Assembly: GCA_028865235.1 (NCBI GenBank)
Contig: CP114561.1
Location: 764,001 to 828,000 of the forward strand
Source of the DNA: Candidatus Manganitrophus sp.
Lineage (GTDB): Bacteria > Nitrospirota > Nitrospiria > SBBL01 > Manganitrophaceae
DNA length: 64,000 nucleotides
Direction of reading: 5' to 3'
Shown here: one piece after another, positions 55,824 through 64,000 of the stretch
Numbering within the stretch: position 1 is the first letter of the stretch
How the letters are laid out: each line of letters starts with the position of its first letter
Notes under the pieces: model-generated
What the model was told of the DNA's origin: nothing
Seen by the model: the letters and a program-made list of their open reading frames with translations, nothing else
Databases searched by the model: none
Position numbers and translations under genes: made by a program

Positions 55824-56912
55824 TTATCGATCCCCAATTTTTCGAATCGCCAAGCCCATTCCGACCGCGGCCAAGGGCGCCATCTCCTGGATGTATTCCG
55901 GGTCAAATACTTTTTTGGGAATATCCACTTTTTTAAAGGGGTCCGCCATTTCAACGGGGACTCCCGACTTCTCCGCAAGCTGGGACAACAGATCAGGAAT
56001 TTTGGATGCTCCTCCGCTGAGAACAATGCGGTCGATGTTCTCATTGGTAGAGGTCGTTTTGAAATAATCGAACGATCGGATCACCTCCGAAGAAATTTCC
56101 GCGTTCAGATTATTGATGATGGAAGAAAGGGCCTGAGAATCGATTCCTTCAACCGCTTCGTTCCGCTTTGCTTTTTCGGCCTGTTCGTAGCTGACGTTGA
56201 ACTCTCTCTGAATCGTCTCATTGTAGCGATTTCCTCCGATGGAAATATCGCGCGTGAAGGCGAAGGTGCCGCCCTTCAGGATATTAATGTTCATCACGCT
56301 GGCGCCGATGTTGACGAGCGCCACGATCTCCCCTTCCCTCGCGTCATAATTCACGCCGAACATGTTCTCGATGGTAAACGCGTCGACGTCGACGATCACC
56401 GGATTGAGTCCTGCCTCCGTCACCAAGGTCGTGTATTCGGTCAACTTGTCCTTCTTGACCGCCACCAACAACACCGACATCTGCTCTTTCGATTCCTGAT
56501 TGTCTCCCGTTCCAAGAATATGAAAGTCGATGTTCACGTCGTTAATGTCGAATGGGATGTATTGTTCCGCTTCCCATTTGATCGATTCCTCCAGCTCTTC
56601 CTCCGTCATCATCGGAAGACTGATTTTCTTCACAATCACCGAATGCCCGGAGACGGAAACGGCGACATCTTTTACTTTGACCGCCTGTTCCTCCAGAAGC
56701 TCTTTGATCACGGAGACGACGCGTCCCGCATCCATAATCGTTCCGTCGACGATCAGCTCGGAATCAAGCGCCTTGACGCCGAACTTCTGAAGCTGGTAAC
56801 CCTTGCTTGTCTCTTTCACCTGGACCAGCTTGATCGCGCCGGAGCCGATATCGAGTCCGATGAGCTCTTTTTTACGAGAAAAGGGGAGAGAAAGTTCCAT
56901 CAGAATCGGCAC
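55824..56912 (-). CDS. pilM: Type IV pilus actin-like protein PilM
   Basis: An intact 362-residue actin-like ATPase-fold protein. KELIGLDIGSGAIKLVQVKE is the phosphate-1 region, NRYNETIQREFNVSYEQAEK and RIVLSGGASKIPDLLSQLAE complete the ATP fold. PilM is cytoplasmic, binds the PilN N-terminus and helps set pilus assembly. The start may be GTG 56912 or the internal ATG at 56900. It begins 1 base after the small HTH gene ends. Confidence 0.93.
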   Translation of the reverse strand: MPILMELSLPFSRKKELIGLDIGSGAIKLVQVKETSKGYQLQKFGVKALDSELIVDGTIMDAGRVVSVIKELLEEQAVKVKDVAVSVSGHSVIVKKISLPMMTEEELEESIKWEAEQYIPFDINDVNIDFHILGTGDNQESKEQMSVLLVAVKKDKLTEYTTLVTEAGLNPVIVDVDAFTIENMFGVNYDAREGEIVALVNIGASVMNINILKGGTFAFTRDISIGGNRYNETIQREFNVSYEQAEKAKRNEAVEGIDSQALSSIINNLNAEISSEVIRSFDYFKTTSTNENIDRIVLSGGASKIPDLLSQLAEKSGVPVEMADPFKKVDIPKKVFDPEYIQEMAPLAAVGMGLAIRKIGDR

Positions 56913-56913
56913 C

Positions 56914-57141
56914 TCAACCTTTCTTTGAAAATCCCTGTTTATTGGAATAACCGGAACGGCGAGAGATGATCTTCTTTATTTCCTTGATGTTCTGATCGGA
57001 GTAGAGCCGCCAGTTTCTCCAGTCTCGCCCCACGTTGGAGATCCGTCCTTCGCTTTCCCATCGGAACAATGTCGCCTTCGAAATATCAAACAATGCGCAG
57101 ATATCTTTCGTTTTGTATTTCCCATTATTCTTATGAAGCAT
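56914..57141 (-). CDS. MerR-like small HTH protein upstream of pilM
   Basis: About 75 residues from the ATG at 57141, which follows GAGGAATTTGGGA. It has YKTKDICALFDISKATLFRW, a winged helix-turn-helix motif of MerR/excisionase type, then RISNVGRDWRNWRLYSDQNI and basic C-terminal residues. No effector-binding domain is present, so it resembles Xis- or MlrA-like minimal regulators. Being first in the pilMNOPQ transcript, it may regulate the pilus operon, but the target is not known. Confidence 0.75.
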   Translation of the reverse strand: MLHKNNGKYKTKDICALFDISKATLFRWESEGRISNVGRDWRNWRLYSDQNIKEIKKIISRRSGYSNKQGFSKKG

Positions 57142-57320
57142 TCCCAAATTCCTCAAGTATCCCGCCATGCAATTTGACGATAGTAAGTATACTTAGTATT
57201 TGACGTTTGTCAAGGAAAGTGGAAATTTTAACCGAAAAGTTGATAATTTTAAAATCGTATCAGGACAGGCGATCAAGAAAGAGGAAAATTTCTTTAATGG
57301 ATTGGGAGCAGGCCGATCAA

Positions 57321-58022
57321 TTATTTCCCCGCTCGCTTCATCTGAAGAAACTTTCCGGCGGAGCTCCGGATGACTTCTGGAACGCCCTTATTTTTCGCGA
57401 GATTATTGAGCTCTTTGGGTTTGAGGTTTTTGATGAAACCGAGGGAGAGCCCCACGGGCGTTTTGGGATTGTTTACGAGACCGACGATAATCCCGTAATT
57501 CTTCATCCAGTTCCGATTGTTCGCAACAACACGCAGAATATCTTCGGATACGTTTTTTGACTGGGCGATCGATTCCACTTCTTGTTCCGTCAGTCTGGGG
57601 CTGTTAAGGACGGCCAGGATGACTTGTTTATTCGAATCCTTTAATAGAAGGGCTCTTGCTTCTTTGTTCCCTTTGAGTGCCAGTTGAATTTTCTCAGACA
57701 CCTTCATCTGTTGAACTTGTTGAAACAAGTTCACGAAATCCGGCTCCTGTACCGCCTCCGCGTCACGCTCTTTTCGTTTGGACGCAAACCACGGCTCCTG
57801 AGCGTAATCTCCAAACATGCGGACATAATTGAGCGTGGCTTCCCAGGTATTCGGATGCTGAAAGATCTTCCGGATGAGCGATTCCGTCGTAAGAAAATAT
57901 TTTGTAATTAAGTCGAGGGTAAATCCGTCGGTCGAGGAATCCTCCACAAGGAAGAGGAGTGTTTCGGATTGAAGGATTTCTAGATTGAGTCGCGGTAAAA
58001 GGAGCTGTTTTCGATCAGCCAC
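57321..58022 (-). CDS. Alpha-helical repeat protein of unknown function
   Basis: A 233-residue protein with no recognised catalytic motif. Long amphipathic helices occur (KVSEKIQLALKGNKEARALL, SNKQVILAVLNSPRLTEQEV, VSEDILRVVANNRNWMKNYG), like a HEAT or leucine-rich-variant repeat. A position pattern around NRNWMKNYGIIVGLVNNPKT suggests a helical solenoid that binds proteins. It sits between the pilus operon and the LPP20-like gene. No signal peptide is visible, so it is probably cytoplasmic. Confidence 0.6.
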   Translation of the reverse strand: MADRKQLLLPRLNLEILQSETLLFLVEDSSTDGFTLDLITKYFLTTESLIRKIFQHPNTWEATLNYVRMFGDYAQEPWFASKRKERDAEAVQEPDFVNLFQQVQQMKVSEKIQLALKGNKEARALLLKDSNKQVILAVLNSPRLTEQEVESIAQSKNVSEDILRVVANNRNWMKNYGIIVGLVNNPKTPVGLSLGFIKNLKPKELNNLAKNKGVPEVIRSSAGKFLQMKRAGK

Positions 58023-58037
58023 ACTTCTTACCTCAAT

Positions 58038-58508
58038 TTAGAATCGGGACGATTCGGGTGTATTCCCTCTTGGAACCGGTTTCGGCTTTCTCTCGGCCAG
58101 ACCGATCGTCGCCTTAAAGTTCTCTCCTAAGAAGAGCTCGGTCAGAATCTCAACGCCGTTCTCTCTGTTGTCGGTCCGAACGATTCTGGCTCCCCTGACA
58201 AAAGAAGCGATTTTCTTGCCGATCTGCTCGTCTTTCGCGACCAATTCGGAAATCGTTTTTTTTGAATCGATCTGCAGCATCATGATTTGGGATTCGAGTT
58301 TCGCGTAAGCATCCACCTTGGCGTGTTGCACCGCTTGGATCCTGTCCGAAAGCGACCACTCTCCTTGGATCTGCCCGATGCCGACCGCATGGAGGGTGAC
58401 ATCGGCCCAGTCCGCATGCGGCGCGACTTCGGGCCCCGATTCGCAGGAAAGAAGAAATAAAACCGGGATCACCAGAAGAAAGCACCTTCCATAGAAATTC
58501 ACTTTCAT
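58038..58508 (-). CDS. LPP20-like lipoprotein
   Basis: About 156 residues from the ATG at 58508, behind GGAAGGA. The signal ends in lipobox LLSC (LFLLSCESGPEV). The body includes ADVTLHAVGIGQIQGEWSLS, AVQHAKVDAYAKLESQIMML, and GVEILTELFLGENFKATIG, the pattern of the LPP20/flagellar-assembly (FlgP-like) lipoprotein family. Such proteins line outer-membrane structures. It overlaps ubiX by 4 bases, which may only reflect tight packing. Confidence 0.75.
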   Translation of the reverse strand: MKVNFYGRCFLLVIPVLFLLSCESGPEVAPHADWADVTLHAVGIGQIQGEWSLSDRIQAVQHAKVDAYAKLESQIMMLQIDSKKTISELVAKDEQIGKKIASFVRGARIVRTDNRENGVEILTELFLGENFKATIGLAERKPKPVPRGNTPESSRF

Positions 58509-59101
58509 GATTCCTTCCATCGTTGATAGATTCGGTTCTCAATCTTCAGCCCATCCAGCGCGCGTCCCACGATAAAGTTGACCATATCGTCGATCGATCG
58601 GGGATGATTGTAGAAGGCCGGCATCGCCGGGATGAGGGTGGCCCCCATCTCGGAAAGCATCAGCATATTCCTCAGATGAACCTGGTTGAGCGGGGTTTCT
58701 CGCGGAATGAGCAGGAGCGGCCGCCGCTCCTTGAGGGTGACGTCGGCCGCGCGTTCAATTAAGTTCGAAGAGAATCCGTGGGCAATCGCCGCCAACGTCT
58801 TCATCGAACATGGGGCGATGATCATCCCTTGTGTGGGAACCGATCCGCTGGCGATCGGCGCCGTCATATCCTTCTCATTACAATACACGAGATCATCGCC
58901 GGCATATTTCTTTTTTAGGATTTCGTCGGTCTCTTCAAAACGGGCGCCCCACTCCAATCCGAGCTCCTCCCGAATGATCAACCGCGCCTCATGGGAAAGG
59001 GTCAGATAGACCTTGTGCTTTTCCTTCAACAGATACTCGAGGAGCCGCACCCCGTAGATCGCCCCGCTCGCCCCTGAAATCGCCACCACGTAACTCGACA
59101 T
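58505..59101 (-). CDS. ubiX: Flavin prenyltransferase UbiX
   Basis: About 198 residues, starting SSYVVAISGASGAIYGVRLL, with TAPIASGSVPTQGMIIAPCS, SNLIERAADVTLKERRPLLL, and RETPLNQVHLRNMLMLSEMG, all conserved in UbiX/Pad1. It prenylates FMN to make the cofactor of UbiD decarboxylases; no ubiD is in the window. ATG 59101 is preferred over the upstream in-frame extension, which lacks family content and lies within rapZ. Confidence 0.93.
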   Translation of the reverse strand: MSSYVVAISGASGAIYGVRLLEYLLKEKHKVYLTLSHEARLIIREELGLEWGARFEETDEILKKKYAGDDLVYCNEKDMTAPIASGSVPTQGMIIAPCSMKTLAAIAHGFSSNLIERAADVTLKERRPLLLIPRETPLNQVHLRNMLMLSEMGATLIPAMPAFYNHPRSIDDMVNFIVGRALDGLKIENRIYQRWKES

Positions 59102-59102
59102 T

Positions 59103-59980
59103 TTACCCCGGCTGTCCCAAATCCCGATGGCGCCAATGAACCTGCAAACCCCTCGACTGGAGATGCTCCCGTAATAAATTGACAATGGAGACCGATCGGT
59201 GTCTTCCGCCGGTGCATCCGATCCCGATCGTCAGATAGCTTTTTCCCTCCTTCTCGTAAAGCGGGACGAGGAAATCGAGAAAACCGTACAACTTCTCCAG
59301 AAATATCTTCGCCTCCGGCTGGGAAGTAACGTAGCTTTGGATGCGGGGATGCTCCCCGGTGAGCGGCTTCAATTCCCTTTCAAAGTTGGGATTGCTGAGA
59401 AAGCGGACATCGAACAGGAGATCCAGATCATACGGAATTCCGAATTTATAGCCGAAGGAGATCAAGGAGATATTCAAATGGTTGTTCTCTCCTTTCTCCA
59501 AATAATATTGGGTGATCACCTCTTTGAGCTGGTGAACATGATAATTGGAGGTGTCCAAAATTTTATCGGCGCGTTTTCTCAGGTCGCTTAGTTTCTCACG
59601 TTCCATCCGAATGCCGTCGATCACCGAACCGTCCCGGGCCAACGGATGCGGACGGCGCGTTTCCGAAAACCGCCGCACGAGCACCTCGTCATTCGCCTCG
59701 AGGAAAAGGAGTTCCATCTGGTATCCCTCTTCCTTCAACTGATCGAAGATGTTCAGAAAATGGCCGAGGAAATCCCGTTCTCGGATATCAATGCCGAGCG
59801 CCGCCTTCGTAATATGGCTTCGCGACTGGTTGCACAGTTCTACAAATTTCGGAAGAAGGGGGGCGGGAGGTTATCAATGCAAAAAAAGCCGAGATCCTCA
59901 AAGTACTTGATGACATAACTTTTGCCGGAACCCGAAAGGCCGCTAATGACGACCAGGCGGACATTTTTTGCTGCAGGCAT
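59103..59980 (-). CDS. rapZ: RNase adapter protein RapZ, with one frameshift
   Basis: About 292 residues after repair. The N-terminal frame (ATG 59980) has [20 protein letters not shown] (Walker A). It breaks in the six-C run (plus-strand G 59868-59873), where one extra base restores [20 protein letters not shown]. The second frame has [20 protein letters not shown] and the C-terminal signature [20 protein letters not shown]. RapZ controls amino-sugar sRNAs in E. coli; in other bacteria it is a general RNA- or nucleotide-binding regulator. It lies beside hpf and rpoN as in many proteobacteria. Confidence 0.92.
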
Positions 59981-60025
59981 AGGGTGAAACGCCGGGGATG
60001 AATGGCGCTTAATTAAGATCTTGCG

Positions 60026-60547
60026 TTAATAAATCGGCTCGATCAGCCCGAGTGTTCCATCTTTTCGTTTGTAGAGAACATTGATCCGGTGATTTTCGTG
60101 ATTTCCGAACAGAAAAAAATCTTTTCCGAGCAGCTCCATTTGTAAGGCCGCCTCTTCCAAGCGCATCGCCTTCACGGGAAAAACCTTCTTCTTTTGGACC
60201 GTGGGAATAGATGGTTCGGCCTCCGGTTGGGACTCCCCTGAAACCGCTTCCTGCCGAACCCGGTGATTGGTCAGTTTTTCCTTATATTTTTTAAATTGCC
60301 TTTCGATTTTGCTCATGGCCTGATCGACCGAGGCATACATCTCGTCGGTCTCTTCTTCGGCCTGTAAGAGAAATCCGTTCGCTCGAACCAACACCTCTGC
60401 AATATGACGGTATTTTTCTACCTTGAGCGTAAATGCGATCTGTGTGGTTTTGGAAGAATATTTTTCAATTTTCCGCGCACGGCCCTCAATATACTCCTTT
60501 AACGCGGGGGTGACCTCCATCTGTCTTCCGGTGATCATGACTTCCAT
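60026..60547 (-). CDS. hpf: Ribosome hibernation promoting factor (long form)
   Basis: About 173 residues from ATG 60547, behind AAGGAGG. The N-terminal domain EVMITGRQMEVTPALKEYIE and QIAFTLKVEKYRHIAEVLVR matches HPF/YfiA. A linker leads to a C-terminal domain with KKVFPVKAMRLEEAALQMEL and VLYKRKDGTLGLIEPIY, which drives 100S ribosome dimer formation in long HPFs. It shuts down ribosomes in stationary phase. Next to rpoN, the usual order is kept. Confidence 0.94.
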   Translation of the reverse strand: MEVMITGRQMEVTPALKEYIEGRARKIEKYSSKTTQIAFTLKVEKYRHIAEVLVRANGFLLQAEEETDEMYASVDQAMSKIERQFKKYKEKLTNHRVRQEAVSGESQPEAEPSIPTVQKKKVFPVKAMRLEEAALQMELLGKDFFLFGNHENHRINVLYKRKDGTLGLIEPIY

Positions 60548-60597
60548 TGATCCTCCTTGCGACGGTCGGTACAAATGGGATATTCCCGTTGGATCGT

Positions 60598-62055
60598 CTA
60601 AAAAGGTCTTTTCCGCCGACTCGCGGGTGGAATCTTGAGCCAGGCTCGATACTTTGTCACCGTTCGCCTGGCAATGTCCACATCATTTTGCTTGAGGCGC
60701 TCTACAATTTCCTGATCTTTTAAGGGGTGGACCGGATCTTCTTCCAAGACCATTTTCCGGATCATCTCTCGAACGGCAATTGAGGAAAGGTTTTCTGCGC
60801 CGTTCCCGACGCGGGGAAGGCTGCTGTTGAAAAAGAATTTCAGCTCGAAAATACCTTGCGGGGTAAACATATATTTATTGGTGGTCACGCGGCTCACCGT
60901 CGACTCATGCATCGAGATGTCATCCGCCACCTGCTTGAGGATCAGCGGCTTCAAACAGCTGATCCCCTTCTCCATGAACTCGTATTGAAAATTAACGATA
61001 CTCTCGGCCACCAACTGGATGGTCCGGTTTCTCTGTTCAATGCTGCGGACAAGCCAAAGGGCCGACCGAAATTTTTCTTCAAGATAGGTCTTTGTCGTCT
61101 CCGCAACGGTCTCCTTCGATCGGAGGAGACTGCGGTAAAAAGGGCTGATCTTCAATTTGGGAAGACCGTCGTCATTCAACAGGACCACATATTTCCCTTC
61201 CGATTTGACGACGAAAACATCCGGGATGATATGGAGGTTCTCCGACGAAGTGAAGGGACGACCCGGCTTCGGCTCCAGATGCTCGATCACCTTCGAGGCA
61301 TGCAACACCTCTTGAAGGGTGACATTACAGCATTTTGCGATATTCTGATACCGCTTCTTCTCCAGGTCTTCCAAATGATCCTTGATCACCGCATCAACCA
61401 AAGAGCCGGACAGTCCCAACTGAGCGGTCTGGATGAGAAGACACTCTTTCAAGTCTCTGGCGCCGACGCCGGTGGGATCAAATCCCTGGATTACTTTTAA
61501 AACTTTTTCAACCGATTCGACCGAGCTCGAGACCGTCTGCGCAATTTCCTCAAGTGAAGCGCCAAGATAACCGTTATCGTCTATATTGCCGACGAGTACC
61601 GTCCCGATCTCCTTCTCTTTCTCGGTCACCGAGGAAAGCCCCAACTGCCAAAGAAGATGATCTACCAGAGAGGCGGCCTTCGTAAGGGTTTGCTCATACG
61701 ACGGCCGCTCTTCCGAAGAGGCGGCCGAGTAACTTCCCCCCTCGTCTCCTCGATCATCATCTGTATAATAATCTTCCCACTTGAGATCGAGTTCGTCTGA
61801 CTTCTCAGACGATTCTTCCTCTCTCTTCTCAGTCTCTCCGTCCAAGGTCGCAGAAGCGGTTTCCTCTTCTGGGGAATCGGCGGCCGTATCTTCAAGAAGT
61901 GGATTTTCCAGCATCTCCTGATTAATGGTTTGGGTCAACTCGAGTCTTGAAAGCTGGAGAAGCTTAATGGCCTGCTGCAGCTGAGGCGTCATGATCAGCT
62001 TCTGCGTCATCTTTAGATCGAGTCTGGCTCTCATCCCACTCTCTGACCAAGACAT
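60598..62055 (-). CDS. rpoN: RNA polymerase sigma-54 factor RpoN
   Basis: An intact 485-residue sigma-54. Region I: ARLDLKMTQKLIMTPQLQQA and IKLLQLSRLELTQTINQEML. An acidic variable region (SEKSDELDLKWEDYYTDDDR) precedes the core-binding part. The C-terminus carries the HTH and the RpoN box RRTVTKYRAWLK. It directs transcription from -24/-12 promoters when activated by NtrC-type AAA+ proteins such as the one at 36.4-37.8 kb. It sits between hpf and lptB, as in many gram-negative genomes. Confidence 0.96.
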   Translation of the reverse strand: MSWSESGMRARLDLKMTQKLIMTPQLQQAIKLLQLSRLELTQTINQEMLENPLLEDTAADSPEEETASATLDGETEKREEESSEKSDELDLKWEDYYTDDDRGDEGGSYSAASSEERPSYEQTLTKAASLVDHLLWQLGLSSVTEKEKEIGTVLVGNIDDNGYLGASLEEIAQTVSSSVESVEKVLKVIQGFDPTGVGARDLKECLLIQTAQLGLSGSLVDAVIKDHLEDLEKKRYQNIAKCCNVTLQEVLHASKVIEHLEPKPGRPFTSSENLHIIPDVFVVKSEGKYVVLLNDDGLPKLKISPFYRSLLRSKETVAETTKTYLEEKFRSALWLVRSIEQRNRTIQLVAESIVNFQYEFMEKGISCLKPLILKQVADDISMHESTVSRVTTNKYMFTPQGIFELKFFFNSSLPRVGNGAENLSSIAVREMIRKMVLEEDPVHPLKDQEIVERLKQNDVDIARRTVTKYRAWLKIPPASRRKRPF

Positions 62056-62078
62056 ATCCGAACCCCTACAAGCCTACG

Positions 62079-62825
62079 TTATGATTGAAGAGACGGCGCG
62101 TTTCGATCCTGCCAACGGAAACGATCGCCCAGATAAATTTCCCGCGCTTGCGGACTATTGGCGATCTCGGAAGAAGTCCCGGAAATGAGGATTTCCCCTT
62201 CATAGATGATATACGATCGATCGGTAATTTCGAGCGTCTCTTGAACATTATGATCGGTGATGAGGACTCCGATCCCGCGCTTCTTGAGTTGAAAAATAAT
62301 CTTTTGAATCTCCATGACGACGATCGGGTCGATTCCGGCGAACGGTTCGTCAAGGAGGATGAATTGGGGCGAGATCACCAAGGCCCGCGTGATTTCAAGA
62401 CGACGACGCTCTCCTCCGGAGAGGGTGAACGCCTTGTGTTTCGCCAAATGTGAAATGTTTAATTCGCCGAGAAGCGCTTCCAGGCGGGACTGCCGCTCGG
62501 CCGGAGAGAGATCGAGCGTTTCGAGAATCGCCATAATGTTCTCTTCGACCGTCAACTTTCTGAAGATCGACGGTTCCTGAGGAAGATAACTGATCCCTTT
62601 GCGGGCGCGAAGATACATCGGCATCCCTGTCATCCGCTCTCCGTTCAAAAAGATATCCCCACGGTCCGGAGGGGTCAAACCGACAATCATATAAAAGGTC
62701 GTTGTCTTTCCGGCGCCGTTCGGACCGAGCAATCCGACGATTTCCCCGGCTCCCACACGGATATTGACATTCCGAACGACCTTACGGCCCTGATATTTTT
62801 TTTCGAGTTCCGTTGCTTCGAGCAT
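62079..62825 (-). CDS. lptB: LPS export ABC ATPase LptB
   Basis: An intact 248-residue ABC ATPase with [20 protein letters not shown] (Walker A), [40 protein letters not shown] (signature) and [20 protein letters not shown] (Walker B). The [21 protein letters not shown]-loop segment is typical of LptB. It powers extraction of LPS from the inner membrane with LptFG (not in the window). It follows lptA by 18 bases. Confidence 0.96.
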   Translation of the reverse strand: MLEATELEKKYQGRKVVRNVNIRVGAGEIVGLLGPNGAGKTTTFYMIVGLTPPDRGDIFLNGERMTGMPMYLRARKGISYLPQEPSIFRKLTVEENIMAILETLDLSPAERQSRLEALLGELNISHLAKHKAFTLSGGERRRLEITRALVISPQFILLDEPFAGIDPIVVMEIQKIIFQLKKRGIGVLITDHNVQETLEITDRSYIIYEGEILISGTSSEIANSPQAREIYLGDRFRWQDRNAPSLQS

Positions 62826-62843
62826 CTCTATTATCCGGAAAGT

Positions 62844-63389
62844 TTATTTTTTTCCTAAATTCAAATCGCTTACCCCGGAATGAATAATCACCTGACTTCC
62901 CTCGACCAGGCTCCGATTCTCCGCAATAAAAAGGGTGATCACCTTCCCCTTCACGCGGTACTCTTTTTCCCAAGCTTCGGCATCCCCCGTCAGGGTAATG
63001 GTCTCTTTCTTTTGGTCATAGATCCCCTTTTCCGCTTTGGCATGTTTTTCGCCTTGTCGAATGTCGACGTTGCCGGAGGTCTCGATTCGAGAGACCTCCC
63101 GCTTCTCCTGGGTCGAAGGATCAATCAATAAAGAAGAGGACTCGGACATAAAAACTTCCGCGTGATCCGCCTTAATCGTTAAATCGCCTTTTTTAATAAA
63201 GACCTCTCCCTCGAAGATGATTTTGTCTTCCAGACTTTTAATCGTCATTTTATTGGAAGTAATGGAGATGGGTTCCTGAGGATTATTTTTAACCGGTATC
63301 TCACCGGCGACGGTAAACCCGCTCCCTCCGAGGAGTTCGATGAGGAGGAGTGGAGAAAAAACGTATTTAATGAACCAGCGCCTGAACAT
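62844..63389 (-). CDS. lptA: Periplasmic LPS transport protein LptA
   Basis: About 181 residues. ATG 63389 gives MFRRWFIKYVFSPLLLIELL, a signal segment, then EPISITSNKMTIKSLEDKII and KGDLTIKADHAEVFMSESSS, the OstA/LptA beta-jellyroll repeats, with IETSGNVDIRQGEKHAKAEK and TGDAEAWEKEYRVKGKVITL. It bridges the periplasm from LptC to LptD. The start lies within the last codons of lptC and has a weak ribosome site, as expected for translational coupling. Confidence 0.9.
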   Translation of the reverse strand: MFRRWFIKYVFSPLLLIELLGGSGFTVAGEIPVKNNPQEPISITSNKMTIKSLEDKIIFEGEVFIKKGDLTIKADHAEVFMSESSSLLIDPSTQEKREVSRIETSGNVDIRQGEKHAKAEKGIYDQKKETITLTGDAEAWEKEYRVKGKVITLFIAENRSLVEGSQVIIHSGVSDLNLGKK

Positions 63390-63933
63390 GACCCGAGACG
63401 GTAACCTCTTGGTTTTCCGGCGCAACGCGTATTTCGTTCCCGTTAATCTCAATTTCGGGGCCGGTGATGCGAGCGGGTCCCTCGGCGACAATTATCTTCT
63501 GATCGTTGAGCCAAGACAACGCCGGCGTCTCAATGGTGTAACCGTTGCTCAACTGGATCACCATCGGACCCTCTTTCTTCTCCAGGGAAAAATCTTTTGT
63601 CCGCGTATTGATCGTTCCCGAGTCTCCATCCAGAGATAATTCAACCCCCTGAGAGGTCTGAATCGTCACGGCGACTTTTTCAAGCAACGCTTTTTGGTCT
63701 TTCTCGAATATCTCGGCACGATCCGCCCTCAACTCCCAATTCTTCACCCCTTCGTGTGACTGGACAACCGAGAATTGACCGATCTTTACATCCGCCTTTC
63801 CGCCGATATCATTAAAAAAGACAAGCAAATTTCTTTTTTTCATACCGGAGACAAGCGCAAAAGACAAAAAAAGGAGGAAGGTCATGATGAGCATAAGCAA
63901 GACTTGCTTCGATTGTATTCTTAGCGTCAGCAC
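63367..63933 (-). CDS. lptC: Inner-membrane LPS transport protein LptC
   Basis: About 188 residues. The N-terminal helix VLLMLIMTFLLFLSFALVSG anchors it. The jellyroll has GGKADVKIGQFSVVQSHEGV, NWELRADRAEIFEKDQKALL and TITRTKDFS-like elements (GTINTRTKDFSLEKKEGPMV). LptC receives LPS from LptBFG and passes it to LptA. The start is a GTG at 63933 with no ribosome site, directly at the predicted transcription start of the promoter at 63940-63968, so a leaderless start or an internal start (for example MLIMTFLLF) is possible. Confidence 0.88.
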   Translation of the reverse strand: MLTLRIQSKQVLLMLIMTFLLFLSFALVSGMKKRNLLVFFNDIGGKADVKIGQFSVVQSHEGVKNWELRADRAEIFEKDQKALLEKVAVTIQTSQGVELSLDGDSGTINTRTKDFSLEKKEGPMVIQLSNGYTIETPALSWLNDQKIIVAEGPARITGPEIEINGNEIRVAPENQEVTVSGHVQALVH

Positions 63934-63939
63934 GGTCTA

Positions 63940-63968
63940 AATATAACACAAAAGAAAATGCGAGTAAA
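63940..63968 (-). promoter_or_regulatory. Sigma-70-type promoter for the lptCAB-rpoN operon
   Basis: On the minus strand TTTACT (63963-63968) and TATATT (63940-63945) are separated by 17 bases. The predicted transcript begins at about 63933, which coincides with the GTG start of lptC. The same TATATT -10 element occurs before the heptosyltransferase gene at 12522-12527. Confidence 0.5.
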
Positions 63969-64000
63969 GCAAATGTCCAATTCGGCGTGCTTCTTGCTTC

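Noticed and set aside
57207..57560. A plus-strand frame opposite the helical protein gene
   Set aside because: It overlaps the 3' end of a better-supported minus-strand gene, has no ribosome site and no known motif.
1..64000. tRNA, rRNA or transposase genes
   Set aside because: I looked for tRNA-like arms, rRNA sequence and transposase motifs and recognised none; a dedicated search tool could still find a short RNA.

Overview
The window is a continuous stretch of a Gram-negative (two-membrane) bacterial chromosome of about 55 percent GC, dominated by envelope genes. It carries a full lipid A/Kdo/heptose LPS pathway, BamA, Skp, the LptABC bridge, a type IV pilus operon, RpoN and an NtrC-type two-component pair. 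Gene content and order (bamA-skp-lpxD-fabZ-lpxA-lpxI-oxidoreductase-lpxB-msbA-kdtA-lpxK and lptC-lptA-lptB-rpoN-hpf-rapZ) fit Nitrospirota or a related deltaproteobacterial-type lineage. Nitrospirota is my best guess from general resemblance only.

Layout. (1) 1-1759: nucleotide-sugar genes for GDP-mannose. (2) 2120-12436: an LPS core/O-antigen cluster with glycosyltransferases, an O-antigen ligase, two LPS-type kinases, two soluble methyltransferases, a membrane methyltransferase and a heptosyltransferase, with a good promoter at 12522-12550. (3) 12631-29085: the outer-membrane biogenesis cluster running from bamA down to heptosyltransferases, including a WaaF-GmhB fusion and a Gfo/Idh/MocA oxidoreductase between lpxB and lpxI. 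(4) 29360-35797: housekeeping genes (polX, radC, rsmD, coaD, an aminotransferase) with small zinc-ribbon proteins. (5) 35842-41172: a secreted protein, an NtrC/HK pair, tsaC, purE and a lipoprotein-type thiol peroxidase. (6) 41381-42955: a hicBA toxin-antitoxin locus, a CBS protein and small membrane proteins. (7) 43078-47210: purD, a badly damaged purH, and a second kinase plus membrane-methyltransferase pair. (8) 47436-50035: two unknown lipoproteins. (9) 50070-57141: aroB, aroK and pilQPONM with a small HTH gene. (10) 57321-63933: a helical protein, an LPP20-like lipoprotein, ubiX, rapZ, hpf, rpoN and lptBAC.

A striking global property is the number of frame breaks. About twenty single-base frame breaks interrupt genes that should be intact, including lpxA, lpxD, kdtA, msbA, bamA, pilQ, rapZ and purH. 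Most fall in short homopolymers, usually one base short. Repairing each run restores a full-length, family-typical protein. I read this as long-read consensus error rather than gene decay, and I annotate each affected gene as one CDS across the break with the break position stated.

The most interesting biology is a repeated two-gene module. An isoprenylcysteine-methyltransferase-like membrane protein is followed by an LPS-type kinase at 3682/2767 and again at 46659/45928. A third kinase copy lies at 10469. The oxidoreductase inside the lipid A cluster, the WaaF-GmhB fusion, a lipid-anchored thiol peroxidase and several families of short palindromic intergenic repeats also deserve attention.
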